64,000 nt of DNA. Source: an uncultured Lentibacter sp. GTDB lineage: Bacteria; Pseudomonadota; Alphaproteobacteria; Rhodobacterales; Rhodobacteraceae. Made by a program: the position numbers and the translations under genes. The notes below the pieces were generated by a model that ran no database searches, had not been told where the DNA came from, and saw only the letters and a program-made list of their open reading frames with translations. The stretch is taken from NCBI GenBank assembly GCA_947497495.1, contig CANMGT010000005.1, forward strand, positions 146,396-210,395, read 5' to 3'. Below are positions 1-8,054 of the stretch, piece by piece; positions within the stretch are counted from its first letter, which is position 1, and each line of letters begins with the position of its first letter.

Positions 1-830
1 TGGGCAACCAGTTCAAGCGCATCGGTGACCAAGGCTTCCATCCTGTCATCGGTCATGCAGCGCAGGGTCACAAACACCTCGCCGTGCCCGGGGGCGATGC
101 CGAACGTCGGCTCGCCCAATCTTGCGTGTGTTAGGGTGCTGAGCGCAAAATCACTGTCTCCGATCACACCTGTGCTGAGGCGCGGCAAGGCCTGTATCAA
201 GGCGGCCATGCTCGGGCCGGGGGAGGTGCCGTCTTCGGGAGCCGCAGCATGAGAGCTTTTGCCCTCCAGCGAGATTTGCATACCGCGTGACGCGCAATTG
301 CCCGGCCCCGGGCAGAGGCCGATTTCGCCCAGCGGGCGGCCCGGAACATTGTGATAGGCAAAGGCAAAGTCCGGGCGAATTTCAGGCCATCTGGGGTCGT
401 CAATGACGGCCTTGGCCCCTATGCCGGTTTCTTCGGCGGGTTGAAACAGCAAGATAACGCGGCCACTGGCAGGCCGTGTGGCAAGGGCCATAGCCACGCC
501 CAACAAGGAGGCCATATGCCCGTCATGGCCGCACAGATGCCCCTTGCCGTCGCGTTCACTCCGGTAGGGTTGATCCGAGAGTTCAGGGATCGGCAGGCCG
601 TCGAGTTCGCAACGCAGCAGGACGGTGGGGCCGTCCTGAAGCCCCCTGAATTCCGCCGCAACGCCGTGCCCGCCAAGACCACGCCAGAGGCGATCCGCCC
701 CGAAGCGTGCCAGTTCTTCTGCGACAAACTCTGCGGTTTCGGCCTCTTCTCCAGACAGTTCCGGACGCTTGTGCAGCGTTTGGCGCAGGGCGGTTAGCTC
801 GGAAATTTGCTGTTTGCTCAGTAACGTCAC
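1..830 (-). CDS. M20 family amidohydrolase (partial, C-terminus beyond window)
   Basis: This reading frame runs without a stop off the left edge of the window. It encodes an M20 metallopeptidase-type amidohydrolase of the hippurate hydrolase/aminoacylase kind, which hydrolyses N-acyl amino acids or related amides using two metal ions. Visible motifs are HKRPELSGEE near the N-terminus, ELDGLP (the family's DMDALP position), CGHDGHMASLLG with metal-binding Cys and His, and FQPAEE with the catalytic glutamate. The start is GTG at 830, with AAGGA eight bases upstream. It is the last gene visible in the minus-strand operon that begins at 7914, 109 bases after a second M20 enzyme. Family is certain; the substrate is unknown. 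Confidence 0.9.
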   Translation of the reverse strand, partial: MTLLSKQQISELTALRQTLHKRPELSGEEAETAEFVAEELARFGADRLWRGLGGHGVAAEFRGLQDGPTVLLRCELDGLPIPELSDQPYRSERDGKGHLCGHDGHMASLLGVAMALATRPASGRVILLFQPAEETGIGAKAVIDDPRWPEIRPDFAFAYHNVPGRPLGEIGLCPGPGNCASRGMQISLEGKSSHAAAPEDGTSPGPSMAALIQALPRLSTGVIGDSDFALSTLTHARLGEPTFGIAPGHGEVFVTLRCMTDDRMEALVTDALELVA

Positions 831-939
831 GAGAGGAGTCCTTCGGCTAATCTTGCGTTTCGCAAGAGCGTTTCATCACTTGCGAATACGATAGTGTTGC
901 ACCTCTTGTCGCCCGCGCGTCGCGCAAGCTGCTGGCGCC

Positions 940-2232
940 TCAGAGGTCTTCGGTGCCGCACCAGTCGGCGATGAAAAGGGCTGTGGCTTTGGTCACGCGC
1001 CGCATGCTTTCCAGATCAACCCGCTCGTTGAAACCGTGGATCGCCTCGGCGCGCGGGCCATAGACAAGCGCGGGCGTGTCGGCATAGAGGCCAAAGAAGC
1101 GCGCGTCGGTTGTCGCCGTGATCGCTTCGCGCACCAAGGCCTCGCCTGTGGTGATTTTGTGAGCTTGGTCCAAGGCGCTGATCGCCGATGCAGCCTTGGC
1201 CGAGCTGTCTTGCGACAGCGCATACCCTTCAGCGTTAAAGCCGTGGTAGACGATCTCCGGCAAGGAATTGCGCAGGAAATCATTACTGCGCGCGGCGTCC
1301 AGAATGACTTGTTCTATCTCGGCCTTTGCCGCGTCGATGGATTGCCCTGGAAAAATCGCCATGCGCACATCAAAGGTGCTCCACGCGGGCACGGAACTTG
1401 TCCAGTCGCCACCCGCAAACTTGCCGACATTCAGGTTGAGCGCGTGGTCCATATGGGCATAGTCATCGGGGCGCTTTTCAGCCGCGTTCCAGCGATGCTC
1501 CATCTCGTGCAGGGCCGAGATCAGCGGAATGGCCGCCTCGATCGCGTTGGCCCCGCTGCCCGCGTAAGCGACGTGGGTTGGCAGGCCTTTGAGGTGAACC
1601 TGAAACCAGATCACGCCAAGCTGGGCGGTCACGAGGTGCTCGGCAAAGGGTTCGGGGATCAGCGCGGCATCGGCCTTGTAGCCACGTGCCAGACAGGCCA
1701 GAGCGCCATTGCCCGTGCATTCTTCCTCGACGACGGATTGGTAAAACACATCCGCCGCTGGCGCGAGGCCGCAGGCGTTCAGCGCATCAAGGGCAAACAG
1801 GTTGGAGGCCAATCCGGCTTTCATATCACCGCCGCCGCGCCCGTAGAGCCAGCCATCGTCGATGCGCGGCTCAAAGGGCGGGCTGTCCCACATGTCCAGC
1901 GGCCCTGTCGGCACCACATCAATATGGCCGTTCAGGATCAGCGATCGGCCTTTTGATGTTTTTGAGCGGTGGGTCGCAACGACATTCACGGCGTCGTCAT
2001 AAGGCGTCAGAACCGGAGAGAACCCGGGCAGGTGCTGAATTTCGCTGACGTCAATTTGCCAACGATCCAGCGTATAGCCGCGTTGGCTTAGCTCGGCTGC
2101 CATAAAGTCCTGCGCAGATTGCTCTTCGCCGCGGATTGAAGGATGAGATGTCAGTTCTGACAGAAACGCAACTTGCTTGTCAAAAGCGGCATCCACGGCG
2201 GCGAGCAGGCGGTCTTCAAGGGTGTCTTGCAT
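940..2232 (-). CDS. ArgE/DapE family deacylase (M20 peptidase family)
   Basis: This 430-residue zinc-dependent deacylase resembles ArgE (acetylornithine deacetylase), DapE and related N-acyl amino acid deacylases. Metal-site motifs are NGHIDVVP (His103, Asp105), GRGGGDMKAG (Asp136), the acidic triplet at 169-171 and LIPEP. Length is normal for the group. It sits 9 bases after the CoA-transferase beta subunit in an operon with an aminotransferase and an ABC importer. A catabolic deacylation of an imported N-acyl amino compound is therefore more likely than arginine or lysine biosynthesis. The exact substrate cannot be read from the sequence. Confidence 0.9.
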   Translation of the reverse strand: MQDTLEDRLLAAVDAAFDKQVAFLSELTSHPSIRGEEQSAQDFMAAELSQRGYTLDRWQIDVSEIQHLPGFSPVLTPYDDAVNVVATHRSKTSKGRSLILNGHIDVVPTGPLDMWDSPPFEPRIDDGWLYGRGGGDMKAGLASNLFALDALNACGLAPAADVFYQSVVEEECTGNGALACLARGYKADAALIPEPFAEHLVTAQLGVIWFQVHLKGLPTHVAYAGSGANAIEAAIPLISALHEMEHRWNAAEKRPDDYAHMDHALNLNVGKFAGGDWTSSVPAWSTFDVRMAIFPGQSIDAAKAEIEQVILDAARSNDFLRNSLPEIVYHGFNAEGYALSQDSSAKAASAISALDQAHKITTGEALVREAITATTDARFFGLYADTPALVYGPRAEAIHGFNERVDLESMRRVTKATALFIADWCGTEDL

Positions 2233-2241
2233 TCTAGGGCC

Positions 2242-2901
2242 TCAAAAATTCGGAAGTTCAGTGTCAGGAACGTGCAGCACATCGCCTGTGGCCTCTATGA
2301 TCTCGGCGAGGCTGACGCCTTGCGCGGTTTCAACCAGCGTGAAGCCCTCCGGCGCGATATCTATCACCGCCATGTCGGTGAACACGCGCGCGACGCAGCC
2401 TTTTGCTGTGAGCGGCAGGCTGCAGGCCTTCTTCAGTTTGGGGTTTCCTGCACGGTCTGTGTGGGTTGTCAGAACGGCCACGCGCCGCGCCTTTTGGGCC
2501 AGCTCAATACCGCCACCAACACCGGGAGAGAACTTGCCGGGGATTTTCCAGTTCGCCAGATCGCCGTTGGCCGCAACCTCGAACGCCCCAAGCATCGTCA
2601 GGTCAAGTCGGCCCGAGCGCACCAAGGCAAAACTCGTGGCGCTGTCAAAGAAGGCCGATCCGGGAATTGTCGAGACATAGGCGCCGCCAGCGTCGATCAG
2701 ATTTCGGCTCGCCTGATCTGCTGGCAGGGTCGGCCCGATGCCCGTCAGCCCGTTTTCCGTGTGCAGGCAGACAGGGAAATCGGCGGGGAGGTGGTTGACG
2801 ACTTTGGTTGGCAAGCCAATGCCAAGGTTCACCACCATGCCGGGCCGAAGCTCGCGGGCCGCCCGCGCGACCATTCTCTCTTTAGCGTTGGACAACGGCA
2901 T
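2242..2901 (-). CDS. 3-oxoacid CoA-transferase, subunit B
   Basis: This is the beta subunit (219 residues) of a class I CoA-transferase of the acetoacetate/3-oxoadipate:succinyl-CoA type, which moves CoA onto a 3-oxoacid. The GLGIGLP-like segment near residue 27 and HTENGLTGIG around 48-57 identify it; the glutamate of TENG (about residue 49) is the catalytic CoA-thioester-forming residue of the family. I chose ATG 2901, which starts the conserved N-terminus and overlaps the alpha subunit by 20 bases; a longer frame to 2967 adds unconserved residues. The partner is subunit A at 2882-3574. Its job here is probably to activate the oxoacid made by the upstream aminotransferase. Confidence 0.92.
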   Translation of the reverse strand: MPLSNAKERMVARAARELRPGMVVNLGIGLPTKVVNHLPADFPVCLHTENGLTGIGPTLPADQASRNLIDAGGAYVSTIPGSAFFDSATSFALVRSGRLDLTMLGAFEVAANGDLANWKIPGKFSPGVGGGIELAQKARRVAVLTTHTDRAGNPKLKKACSLPLTAKGCVARVFTDMAVIDIAPEGFTLVETAQGVSLAEIIEATGDVLHVPDTELPNF

Positions 2902-3574
2902 ATTCCTTTGACAAGGCACCCAGCTCGGTGACGTGATCGACAAACACACCGGTTGTGTGGATGTCATCGGCGGCCAACGCGCCCAAAGGCAAGACAGCTT
3001 CGGCTTCGGCGATGACGCAGTCGGCGGCCATGGCCATCAGCGGGTTAAAGTTCCGTGCGGTGGCCACATAGGCCAGATTGCCGAAACTGTCCGCGCGGTC
3101 TGCATGCAGCAGCGCCACATCGGCGCGCAGGGCAGGCTCGACAAGGAAGGTTTTGTCGCCCTGTTCGATGATCTGTTTGCCCTCGGCCAGCTCGGTGCCG
3201 ATGCCAATATCGCTAAGGAAGCCGCCAAGCCCCGCACCGCCCGCGCGGATGCGCTCCGCCAGAATGCCCTGCGCGTTGAACTCTACGTCAATCTGGCCGG
3301 TGTTCATCAGCTCGATCGCATGGGCATTGAGGCCCAAATGCGTGGTGATCAGCCGTGCCACCAACCCACTTTGCAGCAGATGGTCAACGCCCATGTCCGG
3401 CTCGTTGGCATCGTTTTTCACAATCGTGAGGTTGCGCGCGCCGTGCTGCACCAAAGCGTGGATCAAAGTGAACGGTGTGCCAGGCACTCCAAAGCCGCCC
3501 AGCATGACGGTATCGCCGTCTTTGACATGGGCGATAGCGTCTTGGAGGCTGCACTGCTTGTCGGGAAGCTTCAT
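2882..3574 (-). CDS. 3-oxoacid CoA-transferase, subunit A
   Basis: This is the alpha subunit (230 residues) of a class I CoA-transferase, the partner of the gene that follows. The N-terminal GDTVMLGGFGVPGTP glycine loop and the NLTIVKNDAN and FLVEPALRADVALL segments are characteristic. The start codon overlaps the stop of the upstream aminotransferase by four bases (ATGA type), so the genes are translationally coupled. With subunit B it would form a heterotetramer acting on acetoacetate, 3-oxoadipate or another 3-oxoacid; the operon context suggests a 3-oxoacid produced by transamination of a beta-amino acid. Confidence 0.92.
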   Translation of the reverse strand: MKLPDKQCSLQDAIAHVKDGDTVMLGGFGVPGTPFTLIHALVQHGARNLTIVKNDANEPDMGVDHLLQSGLVARLITTHLGLNAHAIELMNTGQIDVEFNAQGILAERIRAGGAGLGGFLSDIGIGTELAEGKQIIEQGDKTFLVEPALRADVALLHADRADSFGNLAYVATARNFNPLMAMAADCVIAEAEAVLPLGALAADDIHTTGVFVDHVTELGALSKEYAVVQR

Positions 3575-4926
3575 GCGCGGGCCTCTAGAACGGGCAGGCC
3601 CGCTTCTGTCGCGAACACGTCCAGAGCCTCTCGCAAGATAGCCATCATCTCGGCAATCTGCTCTTCGGTGATGATCAACGGTGGGGCCAACAGGAAGTGA
3701 TCGCCAGATTTGCCGCCACGGGTACGGCGCGAATATATGATCAACCCGCGCGCATAGGCCAGCTCGACCAGCCTGTCATAGGCGTTCAGCGCGGGTGGCA
3801 GCGGCTCCATCGTCTCGCGATCAGAGACAAATTCGAACGCCGTCAGCAGGCCTTTGCCGCGCACGTCGCCGATGAAGGGGTAGCGTACCATCAGGCCGTG
3901 TAGCTGCGCCATAAGCACCTCGCCCATACGGGCTGCGTTCTCTACGAGGTTGAGTTCTTCCATCTCTTCCAGAACGGCCAGCCCTGCGGCACAGGCCATC
4001 GGGTTTCCTGCGTAGGTGAAGCCATGTAGGAAGCCGCCCGCGTCAAGCACGGGCTCAACCAGCCGCGCGCTGGCAACTATGGCCCCCAAAGGTGCGTATC
4101 CGGCGCCAAACCCCTTGGACATGGCCACGATATCAGGGGTAATGCCCCAGTGCTCGGCGGCCAGAAACTTACCGGTGCGGCCCGCGCCCGTCATGACTTC
4201 ATCGTAGATCAGCAGCACGCCGAATTCGTCGCAGATGTCGCGGATGCGGCCGTAGTAGCTGTCAGGCGCCACCAGAGCGCCGGTTGATGCGCCGCCTACC
4301 GGCTCCATGATGAAGGCCAGTACCGTGTCCGGGCCTTCCTCGATGATCTTGTCACGGAGGTATTCGGCGTATTTGAGACCGCGCTGTTCCTCACTCAGGT
4401 TGTCGCGGTCAAGATAGCTCGCAGGTGCAGCGATCTTGGGCATGCCTTGCATCATCGGAGCAAAGGGCTCGCGCAGCGGATCATAGCCAGTCAGATCAAG
4501 CGCACCGAAAGTGCAGCCGTGATAGGAGGGAAACCGCGAGATGACTTTGTAGCGCGTGCCTTGACCCTGTGTCAGGGCGTGTTGCCGCGCCAGTTTGACG
4601 GCACTTTCCACGGCCTCGGAGCCACCGGAAACAAAGAACACGCGGTCAAGCCCCTCGGGCATGAGGGACACTGTCTTGGCTGCCAAGTCCTCGGACGGGT
4701 GGGTGCGAAAATGAAGGCGATAGCCGAATGTCGCCCGATCCATCTGCGCTTTGATCTTGGCCAGAACGCGCGGGTTCGAGTGGCCGATATTGGACACCAT
4801 CGCGCCGGATGAGCCGTCGATGTAGCGTTTGCCACTTTCGTCAAACAGATAGATGCCCTCGCCATGATCCAGAAAGGGGCGGGGATTGCGGGTTTGGTAG
4901 AAGAGATAGGAGGTATCGTCGCTCAT
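3571..4926 (-). CDS. Class III PLP-dependent aminotransferase
   Basis: This 451-residue fold-type I enzyme belongs to the omega-amino acid/acetylornithine aminotransferase family (class III). Visible features are FFVSGGSEAVESAVKLAR (about 97-114, cofactor phosphate site), YDEVMTGAGRTG (Asp242 contacting the PLP ring nitrogen) and AMSKGFGAGYAPLGA with the Schiff-base Lys271. It would transfer an omega- or beta-amino group to pyruvate or 2-oxoglutarate. It overlaps the ABC ATPase gene upstream and CoA-transferase A downstream by four bases each. Context favours a substrate whose oxo product is a 3-oxoacid. Specificity is inference. Confidence 0.93.
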   Translation of the reverse strand: MSDDTSYLFYQTRNPRPFLDHGEGIYLFDESGKRYIDGSSGAMVSNIGHSNPRVLAKIKAQMDRATFGYRLHFRTHPSEDLAAKTVSLMPEGLDRVFFVSGGSEAVESAVKLARQHALTQGQGTRYKVISRFPSYHGCTFGALDLTGYDPLREPFAPMMQGMPKIAAPASYLDRDNLSEEQRGLKYAEYLRDKIIEEGPDTVLAFIMEPVGGASTGALVAPDSYYGRIRDICDEFGVLLIYDEVMTGAGRTGKFLAAEHWGITPDIVAMSKGFGAGYAPLGAIVASARLVEPVLDAGGFLHGFTYAGNPMACAAGLAVLEEMEELNLVENAARMGEVLMAQLHGLMVRYPFIGDVRGKGLLTAFEFVSDRETMEPLPPALNAYDRLVELAYARGLIIYSRRTRGGKSGDHFLLAPPLIITEEQIAEMMAILREALDVFATEAGLPVLEARA

Positions 4927-5693
4927 TTGGCATTTTCCAGATGCTTGCGCAGAAACTCCCGTGTGCGGGGTTGCGTGGGGTTCTTGAACAGCATGGATGG
5001 AGGCCCTTCCTCAACGACGACGCCTTGATCCATGAACAAAACCCGATCACAAACCGACGCCGCAAAATCCATTTCATGGGTGACAATGATCATCGTCATG
5101 TGTTGCTCTGCCAGCTTGCGCATGACCTGGTTCACTTCTTCCACAAGTTCAGGGTCGAGCGCCGATGTTGCCTCGTCGAAAAGCATCAGCTTGGGCTTCA
5201 TGGCGAGCGCGCGCGCGATGGCGACACGCTGTTTCTGGCCACCGGAGAGCTGCGAGGGGTAGTAGTCGATCCGTTCCAGCATCCCGACGTTGTCGAGCTG
5301 TTCTTCGGCCAAAGTGTTGGCCTCGTCTTTGGAGAGCCCCTTGAGCAGCATCGGTGCCATTGTGACATTCTCACGGGCCGTCATGTGCGGGAAAAGGTTG
5401 AAGTGCTGGAACACCATCCCGACCTGTTGGCGCATCTGGTTGATGTGTTTCTCATACTGTCGGTGCGGCAGTTTCTGGTTTACTTCCACCCCATCAAGCC
5501 AGACCTCACCGCCAGTCAGCGGGTCAAGGTCGTTGATGGCGCGCAGCAGCGTTGATTTGCCCGACCCTGACGAGCCAATGATGCCAACAATCTGGCCTTT
5601 GTCGACGCTCAGGCTGATATCCTTGAGCACCTCAAGTTTGCCGAAAGCCTTTTGGGCGTGCCGGATTTCAACAAAGCTTTTTTCATCTGTCAT
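4923..5693 (-). CDS. Polar amino acid ABC transporter, ATP-binding protein
   Basis: This is the 256-residue ATPase of a GlnQ/HisP-type importer. Walker A (GSSGSGKST, 40-48), the signature LSGGQ (149-153) and Walker B (LMLFDE, 169-174) are intact, followed by the H-loop region IIVTHEMDFA. I chose ATG 5693, which has GGAG six bases upstream, rather than an in-frame TTG at 5705. It lies between the membrane components and the aminotransferase, with the latter overlapping by four bases. This shows that uptake and catabolism are co-transcribed. Confidence 0.95.
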   Translation of the reverse strand: MTDEKSFVEIRHAQKAFGKLEVLKDISLSVDKGQIVGIIGSSGSGKSTLLRAINDLDPLTGGEVWLDGVEVNQKLPHRQYEKHINQMRQQVGMVFQHFNLFPHMTARENVTMAPMLLKGLSKDEANTLAEEQLDNVGMLERIDYYPSQLSGGQKQRVAIARALAMKPKLMLFDEATSALDPELVEEVNQVMRKLAEQHMTMIIVTHEMDFAASVCDRVLFMDQGVVVEEGPPSMLFKNPTQPRTREFLRKHLENAK

Positions 5694-5708
5694 GTCTGGC
5701 TCCAATGC

Positions 5709-6365
5709 TCAGCGGGAAATCGAGATGCGGCGTTCTATCTTGCGCTGCACCCATTCCATTGCGAGGTTAATGACGTAGTAGAAGGCTGCTGCGAGCAGGT
5801 AGAATTCAAAGGGCCGGTATGTCTTGCCGATGACGCGTTGCGCTGACAGCGTTAGCTCGCTGACGCCGATCACCGAGACCAGCGCGCTGTCTTTCAAAAG
5901 CGCGATCATGTTGTTGCTGATCGGCGGGATAACGTCACGAACAGCCTGAGGAATGACCACTTTGCGCAGCGCTTCGCCGCGACTGAGGCCGAGGGTGCGG
6001 GCGGCTTCCATCTGGCCTTTGTCGACCGACAGAATAGCCGTCTGGATCAGCTCGGAATTATAGACCGCGAAGTGTAGCCCCAGCCCGATGATCCCCGCAA
6101 CAACGGCTGGCAAGTCGATGCCGACTTGAACCAAGCCGAAGTAGATCAGGAACAGTTGGAGCAAAAGCGGTGTTCCCATAAAGATCCAAGCGACCAACCG
6201 GAAAGGCTGCCGGATAACCCACGGCGCATAAAGCGCGATCACCGCGAACACGATTCCGCCAAAGAAACTCAGTATTGCTGCGGCGACGGTAATGCCGATT
6301 GTGTAGGCGCAGCCCAGCAAGATGATGTCCAGATATTTGGGGACCATCGAGAAATCGAGACCCAT
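5709..6365 (-). CDS. Polar amino acid ABC transporter, permease (HisM/GlnP type)
   Basis: This 218-residue inner-membrane permease is of the HisMQ family. It has about five hydrophobic segments and the EAA loop motif (EAARTLGLSRGEALRKVVIPQA, about 122-143) that contacts the ATPase. It pairs with the permease encoded just upstream, from which it is separated by 18 bases. Such importers use two related permeases as a heterodimer for amino acids, opines or similar charged small molecules. Confidence 0.94.
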   Translation of the reverse strand: MGLDFSMVPKYLDIILLGCAYTIGITVAAAILSFFGGIVFAVIALYAPWVIRQPFRLVAWIFMGTPLLLQLFLIYFGLVQVGIDLPAVVAGIIGLGLHFAVYNSELIQTAILSVDKGQMEAARTLGLSRGEALRKVVIPQAVRDVIPPISNNMIALLKDSALVSVIGVSELTLSAQRVIGKTYRPFEFYLLAAAFYYVINLAMEWVQRKIERRISISR

Positions 6366-6383
6366 CGGCTTATCCTTTCAAAG

Positions 6384-7031
6384 TCATGTGATTTGCACTT
6401 TGCGATCAAGCCAGACAACGCCTCGGCCGGTCACATAGATAATGATCATGTAGAGAACCCCTGCGAGCAGGAACATCTCGAACGGCTTATATGTCGAGCC
6501 GATGTAGCGTTGCGCCGTGTAGGTAAGCTCGACAACCGAAATAGCCGCAACAAGCGCCGTGGCCTTGATTAGCATGTTCAGGTTCACACCAAGCGGGCGC
6601 ACCATCAGGCGGGCGGCTTGCGGCAGGATGATTTTGTACATGGCCTGCCAATGGCTCAGGCCAAGGGTGCGGGCAGCCTCGCGCTGGCCTTTGTCGATAG
6701 AGATGATCCCGCCGCGGATTGTCTCGGCCATATAAGCTCCGGCGTTGATGCCAAGGCCGATGACGCCGGCCTCGAAAGCATCCAGCTGGATGCCGATCTG
6801 CGGCCCACCGAAATAGAGGATGAACAATTGGATCAAAGCGGGTGTGCCGCGAAAAACGCTGACATAGGCCGCGGCGATGAACCTGAGGATAGCAAACCGC
6901 GACAGACGCGCGAAGGCTCCTAAAGTTCCGCAGATCAGCCCCAGAACCGCTGTCAGAACGGACAGCACAATGGTGAGCCAAGCGGCCTCCAGAAAGAATG
7001 GATAGACCTTGAGCATAAGTTCAATATCCAC
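6384..7031 (-). CDS. Polar amino acid ABC transporter, permease (HisQ type)
   Basis: This is the second HisMQ-family permease of the importer, 215 residues, with an EAARTLGLSHWQAMYKIILPQA EAA loop. I chose GTG 7031 because AAGGAGGA ends a few bases upstream; an alternative start at 7085 would add an unconserved N-terminus and lacks such a site. The gene follows the binding-protein gene after a 109-base gap that contains a stem-loop. It is then followed by its paralogous permease and the ATPase. Confidence 0.94.
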   Translation of the reverse strand: MDIELMLKVYPFFLEAAWLTIVLSVLTAVLGLICGTLGAFARLSRFAILRFIAAAYVSVFRGTPALIQLFILYFGGPQIGIQLDAFEAGVIGLGINAGAYMAETIRGGIISIDKGQREAARTLGLSHWQAMYKIILPQAARLMVRPLGVNLNMLIKATALVAAISVVELTYTAQRYIGSTYKPFEMFLLAGVLYMIIIYVTGRGVVWLDRKVQIT

Positions 7032-7105
7032 GGGGTCCTCCTTGTAAGCAGGGCACAGTCCGGGCGCCAAGCGGGCGCGAACCAACGATCATCATGGGAT
7101 AGAAA

Positions 7106-7131
7106 GCCCTCGCCGCGTTGGCGGCAAGGGC
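7106..7131 (-). terminator. Stem-loop between binding-protein and permease genes
   Basis: An 11-base-pair stem (GCCCTTGCCGC paired with GCGGCGAGGGC on the minus strand, one G-U pair, small loop) is followed by TTTCT. Its place just after the substrate-binding protein gene is typical of partial terminators or mRNA-stabilising hairpins, which let the binding protein be made in excess over the membrane components. Confidence 0.6.
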
Positions 7132-7140
7132 AAATGGCGG

Positions 7141-7914
7141 TTAGCGGATGTCCGCGCCGATCCATTTTTTGGCAAGGGTAAGGTATGTCCCGTCATCCAT
7201 CATGGATTGAAGGGCCGCTTGCATTTCGGCTGCGAGTTTCGGGCTGCCTTCGCGAATGGCGATGCCAGCGCCAAAGGGCTCTGTGGTCGGGTCTCCGAAC
7301 ATTTCGAATTCCTGGCCTTTTTCACCCATCGCCAGAATGGCGGCGATAGAGTCGTTCACGATCGCATCCACGCGGCCATTTTCCAGTTCGAGCAACAGCT
7401 CTGGCAGGCCTTTGTAGGTGTTGATGTCATAGCCCTTTTCACGCGCCCAATCTTCATGGGTTTCGCCGAGTGTCAGACCGACTTTTTTACCCTTGAGATC
7501 GTCAAGGCTCGCAATGCCAGACCCCGGCTTGGTAAAGATCGCACGTTTGTCCGAGTAGTAGGGGCCAACGAAGTCGACGACTTCGTCGCGCTCGGCTGTG
7601 ATCGTCATCGAACCGACAATGGCGTCATACTTGTTCGCCAACAGGCCGCCGATGATGCCGTCCCACGCTGTGGTGACGATCTCGGCTTCCATGCCCATAC
7701 GTTTGGCGATCTCGGTGCCAATGGCTGGGTCAAAGCCAACAACCTGATTTTCGTCGTTGACGAAGTTGAACGGAGGGTAGGCGCCCGACATCGCGATGCG
7801 CAACACACCCTTTTCCTTGAGGGCGTCTAGTTCTTCTGCGGTTGCATTCATGCCCAGCACGGCCAAGCCTGCCGCGGCAATTGCAGATTTTAGAATGGTT
7901 CGGCGAATAGTCAT
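7141..7914 (-). CDS. Amino acid ABC transporter substrate-binding protein
   Basis: This 257-residue periplasmic binding protein belongs to family 3 (SBP_bac_3). It starts with MTIRRTILKS followed by a hydrophobic stretch and an Ala-rich cleavage region (near NATAEE), a typical signal peptide. Family sequences include GAYPPFNFVNDENQVVGFDP and later GAGIAIREGSPKL. ATG 7914 is preceded by GGGAGA eight bases upstream; a longer frame to 8040 would place the signal peptide internally. It is the first gene of the importer/catabolic operon and divergent from a LysR gene. The ligand is unknown. Confidence 0.94.
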   Translation of the reverse strand: MTIRRTILKSAIAAAGLAVLGMNATAEELDALKEKGVLRIAMSGAYPPFNFVNDENQVVGFDPAIGTEIAKRMGMEAEIVTTAWDGIIGGLLANKYDAIVGSMTITAERDEVVDFVGPYYSDKRAIFTKPGSGIASLDDLKGKKVGLTLGETHEDWAREKGYDINTYKGLPELLLELENGRVDAIVNDSIAAILAMGEKGQEFEMFGDPTTEPFGAGIAIREGSPKLAAEMQAALQSMMDDGTYLTLAKKWIGADIR

Positions 7915-8023
7915 TTGTAGTTCTCCCAGCTGTGTATCGCTTTGAAGCCGACGCGGCTTCGTGTTGGCGGATTCTCCGCTCTGAAATCGAGCCTTGCATG
8001 GAGCGAACCCATAGGGCAAATAG

Positions 8024-8043
8024 ATATTGAGTATTATCAATAT
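8024..8043. promoter_or_regulatory. Inverted repeat, likely LysR operator
   Basis: The arms ATATTGA and TCAATAT are separated by six bases, in the 140-base gap between the binding-protein gene (minus) and the divergent lysR-type gene (plus), ending 11 bases before the latter's start. LysR regulators commonly bind such AT-rich dyads, with autoregulation and activation of the divergent operon. The repeat is seen directly; the binding is inferred. Confidence 0.55.
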
Positions 8044-8054
8044 AGAGGAAATCT

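Noticed and set aside
1036..1956. 306-codon plus-strand frame opposite the ArgE/DapE deacylase
   Set aside because: The opposite strand encodes a deacylase with all metal motifs; the plus frame has no plausible motifs.
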